Shown here one piece after another: positions 49,412 through 55,020 of a stretch of 55,020 nt of DNA. The position numbers were made by a program, and so were the translations under genes. Source of the DNA: an uncultured bacterium (GTDB lineage: Bacteria > Planctomycetota > Phycisphaerae > Phycisphaerales > SM1A02). The notes beneath the pieces were generated by a model that was not told where the DNA came from, did not search any database, and was given only the letters and a program-made list of their open reading frames with translations. Each line of letters opens with the position of its first letter. The stretch's first letter is position 1. The stretch spans positions 1 to 55,020 of the forward strand of contig CAITDI010000129.1 of assembly GCA_903891095.1 (NCBI GenBank), read 5' to 3'.

Positions 49412-50389
49412 ATGACACCAACCGAAGTCTTCATGCAACAGGTCATCTACGGCCTGTCCAACGGCATGATCATCGCCCTCGTGGCGCTCGGTTACACGAT
49501 GGTGTACGGCATCGTCGAGCTGATCAACTTCGCGCACGGCGATCTGTTCATGCTCGGCGGGTTCTTCGCGCTCACGATCGTGGGCGCGCTGGGCGCGGCG
49601 GGGGTGCTCGACATCGCGCACATGGGCGATCACTCGAACTGGCTGCTGCTCTTCGGGCTGGTGATCGCGGCGGGCGTCTTCTGCGGCGGACTCAACGTCG
49701 CGATCGACCGCGTCGTCTACAAGCCGATGCGCAAGTCGCCCAAGCTCACGCAGCTGGTCGCGGCGATCGGCGTGAGCTTCATCATCGTCAACCTCGGCCT
49801 CTTCTGGGGCGGCGCTCCGATGGAGGTCTTCGGCGGCGGCAACGCGGCGGCGGCGAGCAAGGATTTTCCCGAGATCCTCGAGGGCTCCAACCTCCTCGGC
49901 GAGGACTCGAACATCGTGCTGCGCCTTGAGGATCTCGCGATCTTCATCGTGACGATCCCGCTGATGATCGCGCTGACGATCTTCGTCAAGAAGACGCGCC
50001 TCGGCCGCGGCATGCGCGCGACCGCGCAGAATCCCGTGGCCGCGAAGCTGATGGGCATCGACACCGACCGCGTCATCTCGGCGACCTTCCTCATCGGCGG
50101 GTTCCTCGGCGGCGCGGCCAGCGTGATGTGGTCGCTCTACAACAACACGATCTCGTTCCAGATGGGTTTCCGCGCGGGCATGGATGCGTTCACCGCGGCC
50201 GTGCTCGGCGGCATCGGCAGCATGCCTGGCGCGATGCTCGGCGGCGTCCTGATCGGTCTCATCCGCGCGATGAGCGACCAGTACATCGAGACGCGCTGGA
50301 CCAACGTCGTCGTGTTCGGCGTGTTGATCCTGATCCTGGTGTTCCGTCCGAGCGGCCTGCTCGGGCTCAAGCAGCGGGAGAAGGTCTGA
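49412..50389 (+). CDS. livH: Branched-chain amino-acid-type ABC permease, LivH
   Basis: The 325-residue permease has about eight helices and family motifs: YGLSNGMIIALVALGYTMVYG, LINFAHGDLFMLGGFFAL, ARATAQNPVAAKLMGID-like sequence (MRATAQNPVAAKLMGID), and AFTAAVLGGIGSMPGAMLGG. An insert with GGGNAAAASKDFPEILEGSN (about 143-165) is a periplasmic loop longer than in E. coli LivH. livM starts 1 nt after its stop. Confidence 0.93.
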   Translation: MTPTEVFMQQVIYGLSNGMIIALVALGYTMVYGIVELINFAHGDLFMLGGFFALTIVGALGAAGVLDIAHMGDHSNWLLLFGLVIAAGVFCGGLNVAIDRVVYKPMRKSPKLTQLVAAIGVSFIIVNLGLFWGGAPMEVFGGGNAAAASKDFPEILEGSNLLGEDSNIVLRLEDLAIFIVTIPLMIALTIFVKKTRLGRGMRATAQNPVAAKLMGIDTDRVISATFLIGGFLGGAASVMWSLYNNTISFQMGFRAGMDAFTAAVLGGIGSMPGAMLGGVLIGLIRAMSDQYIETRWTNVVVFGVLILILVFRPSGLLGLKQREKV

Positions 50390-50390
50390 C

Positions 50391-51419
50391 ATGTCGGCGC
50401 TGCAGCGGTTCTCGCTCTTCTCGCGCGGCCAGCTGGTGGTCCTCGGACTGCTGGCGATGGTGCCGCTCGTCGATCTGTTCGTCCCCGGCGTGCAGCTTGC
50501 TGCGCCGATGCGCAACGTGATCGTGTTCGCGATCCTCGCGCTCGGGCTCAACATCGTCGTAGGATGGACGGGCCTGCTGCATCTCGGCATCGCGGCGTTC
50601 ATGGCGATCGGCGCGTATGCGTTCGGCATCCTGACGTGCGAGATCTACCCGTTCCAGGTGGGCTTCTGGTGGGGCGTGATCCTCGCGGGTCTCATCGGGG
50701 CGTTCGCGGGCTGGCTGCTCGGCGCGCCGACGCTGCGCCTGCGCGGCGACTACCTCGCGATCGTCACGCTCGGCTTTGGCGAGATCGTGCAGGACGCGCT
50801 CAAGAACCTCGAGATCATCACCAAGGGCACGCAGGGCATCAATCCGCTGCCCGCGCCGACGTTCCCCGGCTTCGTGATGTCGGCGGAGCATCCGTTCCCG
50901 TGGTTCTACCTGTACCTCGGGATCCTCGCGGTGATCGTGTTCCTCTGCCGCAACCTCGAGTTCAGCCGGCTTGGTCGGCAGCTCTTCGCGGTGCGTGAGG
51001 ATGAACTCGCTGCGCGCTGCATGGCGATCAGCCCCGACAAGGCGAAGCTCAAGGCGTTTGCCTTCGGTGCGGCGCTCGCGGCGGTGGCGGGGGCGCTCAG
51101 CGCGAGCCTGCTCTCGTCGACCGGCGAGCCGAGCAACTACGACTTCCAGATCTCGATCCTCGCGCTGTGCATCGTGATCGTCGGCGGCATCGGCTCGATC
51201 ACGGGCGTGCTCGTCGGCGCGATCGTGATGGTCGGCCTCAACAACGTCGTGCTGCCGCAGGCCACGCAGGCGCTGCAGCGCCACGGCGTCGACTCGACGG
51301 CCAACGTGCTCTCGTCGCCCGACAACTACAAGTACATGCTCTTCGGCCTCGCGCTCGTCCTGATGATGCGCTACCGCCCCGACGGCATCGTGTATTCGCG
51401 GAAGGCGGCCCGCAAGTGA
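50391..51419 (+). CDS. livM: Branched-chain amino-acid-type ABC permease, LivM
   Basis: The 342-residue permease shows NVIVFAILALGLNIVVGWTGLLHLGIAAFMAIGAYAFGI, LRLRGDYLAIVTLGFGEIV, AVREDELAARCMAISPDKAKLKAFAFGAALAAVAGAL, and GGIGSITGVLVGAIVM. These are diagnostic of LivM. A polar loop follows near the C-terminus with YRPDGIV. Its stop overlaps the next gene's GTG start by 4 nt (GTGA). Confidence 0.94.
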   Translation: MSALQRFSLFSRGQLVVLGLLAMVPLVDLFVPGVQLAAPMRNVIVFAILALGLNIVVGWTGLLHLGIAAFMAIGAYAFGILTCEIYPFQVGFWWGVILAGLIGAFAGWLLGAPTLRLRGDYLAIVTLGFGEIVQDALKNLEIITKGTQGINPLPAPTFPGFVMSAEHPFPWFYLYLGILAVIVFLCRNLEFSRLGRQLFAVREDELAARCMAISPDKAKLKAFAFGAALAAVAGALSASLLSSTGEPSNYDFQISILALCIVIVGGIGSITGVLVGAIVMVGLNNVVLPQATQALQRHGVDSTANVLSSPDNYKYMLFGLALVLMMRYRPDGIVYSRKAARK

Positions 51420-52465
51420 GTGCGGACGCGACTTCACTGCTCTCGGTGCAGAAGGTCACCATGCGCTTCGGCGGCCTGACGGCCGTCAAGGACGTGTCGG
51501 TCGACGTCGCGCGGGGCTCGATCACCGCGGTGATCGGTCCGAACGGCGCGGGCAAGACCACGCTGTTCAACGCGATCACCGGGGTCTACGAGCCGACCGA
51601 GGGCACCGTGCTGGTCTCGGGCCGCGATCCGAGTCGGCAGCTGACGCCCGCGGTGATCGCGGGCGCGGCGACGACAGGCGTGGCGACGGCGGTCTTTCTC
51701 GCGATCCTCGTGCGCGTCGAGGCGCTGTGGAAGGCGTCGGTCATCGACCTCTACGTCTATCAGCAGGCGTTCCCGTGGGGCAAGGCGATCGCTGCGTTCT
51801 TCGCCACGCTGTTTGGCGGCGGATTCGTCGGCACTTGGCTGCCGATGCTGCTCGGGCTTGTGCTCGGCGCGAGCGGACGCATGGTCATCTGGTCGCGCAC
51901 GCGACGCACGCCCGACGTCGTCGCGGGCGCAGGCGTCGCGCGCACGTTCCAGAACATCCGGCTCTTCCCCGACCTCTCGCTCGTCGAGAACGTGACCGTC
52001 GGCATGGACCGCCGCCTCTCGAGCGGCATGGTCGCGGCGGTGCTCGCGCTGCCGTCCGCACTCCGCGAGCGCATGACCGCGCGTGCCGAGGCGATGAAGT
52101 TGCTCGAGTTCGTCGGCCTCGCCGACAAGGCCGAGGAGGCCGCGGGCAACCTGCCGTACGGCCATCAGCGCCGACTCGAGATCGCGCGCGCGCTTGCCTC
52201 GCGCCCCGACGTGATCCTGCTCGACGAACCCGCCGCGGGCATGAACCCGACCGAAGCCGTCGACCTCATGCGCCTCATCAAGGCGATCCGCGACGCAGGC
52301 ACCACGGTCGTCCTGATCGAGCACCACATGCGCGTCGTGATGGGCATCTCCGATCGCATCAACGTCCTGCAGTACGGCGAGAAGATCGCCGAAGGCACGC
52401 CGATCGAGATCAAGAACGACCCGCGCTGCATCGAGGCCTACCTCGGCAAGGAGGAACTCGGATGA
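51416..52465 (+). CDS. livG: LivG-type ABC ATPase carrying a membrane-like insert
   Basis: The 349-residue ATPase is about 95 residues longer than typical LivG (about 255). Walker A GPNGAGKT (41-48), Q-loop TFQNIRLFP (177-185), signature LPYGHQRRLEIARAL (246-260), Walker B DVILLDEPAAGMNP (265-278) and H-loop IEHH are present. In the normal LivG, only ~20 residues separate GRD (after Walker A) from GIARTFQN. Here ~90 extra residues (about 75-167) intervene, with two hydrophobic runs: IAGAATTGVATAVFLAILV (81-99) and AIAAFFATLFGGGFVGTWLP plus MLLGLVLGA (124-152). GTG start, overlapping livM. The usual Q after YG is H. Confidence 0.9.
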   Translation: MSADATSLLSVQKVTMRFGGLTAVKDVSVDVARGSITAVIGPNGAGKTTLFNAITGVYEPTEGTVLVSGRDPSRQLTPAVIAGAATTGVATAVFLAILVRVEALWKASVIDLYVYQQAFPWGKAIAAFFATLFGGGFVGTWLPMLLGLVLGASGRMVIWSRTRRTPDVVAGAGVARTFQNIRLFPDLSLVENVTVGMDRRLSSGMVAAVLALPSALRERMTARAEAMKLLEFVGLADKAEEAAGNLPYGHQRRLEIARALASRPDVILLDEPAAGMNPTEAVDLMRLIKAIRDAGTTVVLIEHHMRVVMGISDRINVLQYGEKIAEGTPIEIKNDPRCIEAYLGKEELG

Positions 52466-53190
52466 GCGCGCTGCTCGAGATCAAGGGGATCGTCGCCGGC
52501 TACGGTTCCGTCGAGGTGCTGCACGAGGTTTCGCTCACGGTCAACGAGGGCGAGATCGTCACGCTCATCGGCGGCAACGGCGCGGGCAAGTCGACCACGC
52601 TCATGTGCACCTCGGGCATCGTGCCGCTGCGCGGCGGCGAGATCCACTTCGCGGGCGAGCGCATCAGCGCAGCCGGCGGTGGCGTGCGCGCCGACAAGCT
52701 GGTCGGCCGCGGCCTCGTGCAGGTCCCTGAAGGCCGCCGCATCTTTCCGCGCATGACCGTGCTCGAGAACCTGATGATGGGCGCCTACGGCCGCGACGAC
52801 AAGGCCGGCATCGCCGCCGATCTCGAGAAGGTCTACGCGCTCTTCGACATCCTCAAGCAGCGCTCGGCGCAGCTCGGCGGAACGCTCTCGGGCGGCGAGC
52901 AGCAGATGCTCGCGATCGGCCGCGCGATCCTCTCCAAGCCGCGCCTGCTGATGATGGACGAGCCCTCGATGGGCATCGCGCCGATCCTGGTCGCGAACAT
53001 CTTCCGCGCCGTCGCGCAGCTCAACCGCGAGGGCCTCACGATCCTGCTCGTCGAGCAGAACGCGAACGCCGCGCTCAGGCTCGCCCGCCGCGGATACGTG
53101 CTCGAGACCGGCCGCGTGACGCTCACCGACGATGCGGGCAAGCTCCTCGTCGACCCGCGCGTCCGCGAGGCGTATCTCGGCGATTCGTGA
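52462..53190 (+). CDS. livF: LivF-type ABC ATPase
   Basis: The 242-residue ATPase has Walker A GGNGAGKS (about 38-45), VQVPEGRRIFPRMTVLENLMMGAY, signature LSGGEQQMLAIGRAI, Walker B LLMMDEPSMGIAP and the LivF end motif VEQNANAALRLARRGYVLETGR. It pairs with LivG to drive uptake. It starts with ATG overlapping the livG stop by 4 nt. It has no insert, unlike its partner. Confidence 0.94.
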   Translation: MSALLEIKGIVAGYGSVEVLHEVSLTVNEGEIVTLIGGNGAGKSTTLMCTSGIVPLRGGEIHFAGERISAAGGGVRADKLVGRGLVQVPEGRRIFPRMTVLENLMMGAYGRDDKAGIAADLEKVYALFDILKQRSAQLGGTLSGGEQQMLAIGRAILSKPRLLMMDEPSMGIAPILVANIFRAVAQLNREGLTILLVEQNANAALRLARRGYVLETGRVTLTDDAGKLLVDPRVREAYLGDS

Positions 53191-53211
53191 CGCGATGCGC
53201 GGCGTGCTCGC

Positions 53212-53217
53212 TAGGAT
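53212..53217 (+). promoter_or_regulatory. Putative -10 TAGGAT placed for leaderless start of the acidic unknown gene
   Basis: GCTAGGAT: the hexamer begins 12 nt before the ATG at 53224, with no Shine-Dalgarno between. Confidence 0.45.
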
Positions 53218-53223
53218 GCGCGC

Positions 53224-54255
53224 ATGCCCGATGATTTTCGCCTGCGGCAGGATCTCCAGCGCCTGACTCTCGGCGACTACCAGCTGCCGCTCGGTGTCCG
53301 CGAGACCAAGCTCAAGCCGCCCGTGCAGGGCTACACCGTGCGCTTTACCGAGGGCGTCGGCGACGATCCCGATACGTATCTGTTCCACGCCGTGGTCAGC
53401 CACGACAAGCTGCGCCCGCTGGTCGACGCCGCGTTCAACCTGCTCCCGCGCGAGGTCACGCCCGTCATCGAGATCGGCTCGCGCGACGCGTACCGCATGA
53501 CCGACGTCTACCTCGGCGAAGAGCCGCTGCCGCTCGTCGAGTTCCTGCGCTCGTGGTACGAGTTCGAGGAGATCCTCCTCGAGGACGTGACCATCGGCGT
53601 CGGCGCGAACGCGGAGGACCCGTGGGTCGACGTGTTCATCGACACATGGAAGGGCGTCGTGATCTCCGTGCCGGTCGAGCTTCGCGACGAGGTCGAGCGG
53701 ATGCTCTCGGGCCTCGGGCTGTCCGAGGTCGAGGCGACCTGGGACGAGCAGGAGACGCTTGCCGATGAAGAGGAGCTCGTCTCGGAGAGCGTGCTCGATC
53801 TGTCGGAGAACGGACCCGATCTCGAGGAGCTCCTGCTCGAGCTTCGCGAGCGCTGGCTGCTCGAGCTCAACATCGACCGCGAGACGAACGTCGACGAGGC
53901 AGGGCGGCATCTCGGCATGACGCTCTGGCACGCGGTGGTCTTTGCGACCAGCTCCGATGGCGACGAGGCGCGCGGCGCGAACATCGTGATCTGGATGACG
54001 GCCGGAAGTCTCGCGCAGGCCGAGGAGCTGATCGAGGACGCGCTGCTCGATCGCCCTGAGTTCGTGTTCGAGTCGATCTACACCATGGATCGCGTCGCCT
54101 ACGACGATCGCCCGCAGAGCCTGTCGCACCTGCCGCATTCGCGCCGCCGTGCCGCGGTGCACGAGATGATCATCGAGCAGTGGGGCGACCGCGTTGGCGA
54201 AGGCGGCAAGCCCCCTGAGGCGCCTGGTGGTGGAGGCGGCGTTGGCGACAACTGA
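53224..54255 (+). CDS. Acidic hypothetical protein, 343 residues
   Basis: I do not recognise the family. The protein is soluble-looking and strongly acidic. The N-terminal half alternates strands (GYTVRFTEG, YLFHAVVSHDKLRPLVDAAFNL) with DDPDT and similar; a middle region is Glu-rich (ETLADEEELVSESVLDLSE, EELLLELRERW); the C-terminal half resembles the N-terminal half in outline (GMTLWHAVVFATSS... AQAEELIEDALLDR). A Gly/Pro-rich tail (EAPGGGGGVGDN) ends it. Two copies of one small domain are possible, by eye only. It overlaps the YkgJ-type gene downstream. Confidence 0.7.
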   Translation: MPDDFRLRQDLQRLTLGDYQLPLGVRETKLKPPVQGYTVRFTEGVGDDPDTYLFHAVVSHDKLRPLVDAAFNLLPREVTPVIEIGSRDAYRMTDVYLGEEPLPLVEFLRSWYEFEEILLEDVTIGVGANAEDPWVDVFIDTWKGVVISVPVELRDEVERMLSGLGLSEVEATWDEQETLADEEELVSESVLDLSENGPDLEELLLELRERWLLELNIDRETNVDEAGRHLGMTLWHAVVFATSSDGDEARGANIVIWMTAGSLAQAEELIEDALLDRPEFVFESIYTMDRVAYDDRPQSLSHLPHSRRRAAVHEMIIEQWGDRVGEGGKPPEAPGGGGGVGDN

Positions 54256-54706
54256 CGGTGTCCCCAGCGGCGAGCAGCCGTGGTACGCCGAGGGACTGCG
54301 CTTCGAGTGCACCCAGTGCGGGAACTGCTGCTCAGGCGGCCCCGGCGCGGTGTGGTTCACGCCCGACGAGGCAGTCGTCATGGCGCGCGCGGTCGGCGTG
54401 ACGCTCGAGGTGTTCATGGACCGCTACACGCGGCGCATGGGCGGCCGGCGTTCGCTCAAGGAACTGGTCCGCGACGGGAAGCACGACTGCGTGTTCCTCG
54501 ACCGCGACTCGCGGCCAGGCAAGGCGATTTGCCAGCTGTACAAGGCGCGCCCGACGCAGTGCCGCACATGGCCGTGGTGGCCGGAGAACATCGAGAGCCC
54601 CGAGGCGTGGGAAGGCACGAAGAAGCGCACGCCGTGCCCGGGCATGGGCAATGGGCCGGTGCATGGTTTGGTGGAGATCACGATTGGGTTGAGCGCGGGT
54701 TCGTAG
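54242..54706 (+). CDS. YkgJ-family cysteine-cluster protein
   Basis: The protein of about 154 residues has the family cluster CTQCGNCC (C23, C26, C29, C30), then further cysteines in HDCVF, ICQLYKARPTQCRTWPWWP and TPCPG. These are arranged as in YkgJ/UPF0153 proteins, proposed zinc or Fe-S binders of unknown role. The TTG at 54242 is preferred because GGAGG lies 5 nt upstream; the frame is also open to TTG 54194. Overlap with the previous gene is 14 nt, or 62 nt with the upstream start. Confidence 0.78.
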   Translation: MATTDGVPSGEQPWYAEGLRFECTQCGNCCSGGPGAVWFTPDEAVVMARAVGVTLEVFMDRYTRRMGGRRSLKELVRDGKHDCVFLDRDSRPGKAICQLYKARPTQCRTWPWWPENIESPEAWEGTKKRTPCPGMGNGPVHGLVEITIGLSAGS

Positions 54707-54722
54707 CCCCCCGAGTCCCCGC

Positions 54723-54920
54723 CGGTGCCTGGCACCAACCAGGCACCACCCGCAGACCAACCGTGCGAACCAGGACGGTGCACGGCACCAGCCTCAAGAC
54801 GCGGTTGGGTCGTTGCGATCTGGTCATAGGAGCCGACTTGGCGGTGCACGGTTGGTGACTGGTGGGCATGGTTGGTGCCAGGTTGGTGCCAGGTTGGTGC
54901 ACGGTTGGTGCCAGGCACCG
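54723..54920. repeat. Inverted-repeat cluster built from GGTTGGTGCC / GGTGCCAGGCACC words
   Basis: An 18-bp perfect inverted repeat (CGGTGCCTGGCACCAACC at 54723-54740 with its complement at 54903-54920) bounds the region. Between the arms GGTTGGTGCCA recurs in tandem with 11-nt steps near 54870-54915 (variant GGTTGGTGCAC), and complementary ACCAACC words occur near 54733 and 54763. GGTGCCTGGCACC is itself nearly palindromic. It resembles REP/BIME-type extragenic elements. Confidence 0.7.
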
Positions 54921-54953
54921 TCGGCCTGCTTGCACGCGAGACGGTTCCGCGGC

Positions 54954-54959
54954 TATCTC
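54954..54959 (+). promoter_or_regulatory. Putative -10 TATCTC placed for leaderless start of the last gene
   Basis: GCTATCTC places the hexamer 12 nt before the GTG at 54966, the same spacing as at other genes here. The final base is C rather than T. Confidence 0.35.
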
Positions 54960-54965
54960 ACCACC

Positions 54966-55020
54966 GTGTCCAACATCGATCACTTTCCCACCACGCAGCA
55001 GACCTGGATCCTCGACAAGA
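54966..55020 (+). CDS. Start of an unidentified gene (truncated by window end)
   Basis: Only 18 codons are visible from GTG 54966 (MSNIDHFPTTQQTWILDK). HFPTTQ is loosely reminiscent of the N-termini of planctomycete sigma-70/ECF factors, which often begin with FP.T..T, but this is too short to assign. The start is supported by the hexamer 12 nt upstream. Confidence 0.4.
   Translation, partial: MSNIDHFPTTQQTWILDK

Overview
The window is GC-rich (roughly two thirds G+C by eye) bacterial chromosome, densely coding on both strands. It looks like a planctomycete of the class Phycisphaerae. The evidence is a large secreted protein ending in a GC-type dockerin (paired DINGDG repeats with AALLGAWG), a Cys-Cys-rich exported module seen in two unrelated secreted proteins, and a Gram-negative envelope set (LpxB, Mla-type lipid transport, OmpA/Pal-like lipoproteins) next to peptidoglycan genes. 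No rRNA, tRNA, CRISPR array, phage or insertion sequence was seen; the content is mostly housekeeping.

Layout. 1-2.8 kb: exonuclease VII (xseA end, xseB), a prepilin peptidase and an OmpA-type lipoprotein. 2.9-4.9 kb (minus): MCE/MlaD protein and its ABC ATPase. 4.9-13.4 kb (plus): Nudix hydrolase, site-2-type metalloprotease, rhomboid protease, tgt, yajC and a fused secDF. 13.6-16.8 kb: LysM protein, NAD-type isocitrate dehydrogenase and a histone-deacetylase-family enzyme. 16.9-24.5 kb (minus): a small unknown gene, a degenerate transglutaminase-fold protein, MlaE permease, the four-module dockerin protein, a Pal-like lipoprotein and a Minf_1886-type protein. 24.6-34.8 kb (plus): AI-2E-family permease, murE, murF, mraY, a class B penicillin-binding protein, a RodA/FtsW SEDS protein and rsmG. 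34.8-40.8 kb (minus): an unknown gene with a GbsR/MarR-type regulator, a Cys-rich subtilase and purD. 40.9-43.5 kb (plus): an unknown secreted protein and trxB. 43.5-46.7 kb (minus): a dicarboxylate/amino-acid symporter and aspS. 46.8-55 kb (plus): lpxB, a branched-chain amino-acid-type ABC operon, an acidic unknown protein, a YkgJ-type cysteine-cluster protein and the start of one more gene.

How it fits together. Two envelope themes dominate: peptidoglycan precursor synthesis coupled to a transpeptidase-SEDS pair, and outer-membrane lipid supply (LpxB, MlaD/F/E in two loci). YajC-SecDF and the prepilin peptidase serve export. The most unusual items are: (i) the LivG-type ATPase, which carries a roughly 90-residue insert with two hydrophobic segments between Walker A and the Q-loop; (ii) a recurrent TAnnnT hexamer 12-13 nt before start codons that lack a Shine-Dalgarno, which suggests leaderless mRNAs; (iii) short tandem repeats of period 14 or 28 at or just after stop codons; (iv) a transglutaminase fold that has lost its Cys and His; (v) a subtilase with Glu at the catalytic Asp position; (vi) the same C-terminal tail on two adjacent, unrelated intramembrane proteases. 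Function calls rest on reading motifs; no database search was run.
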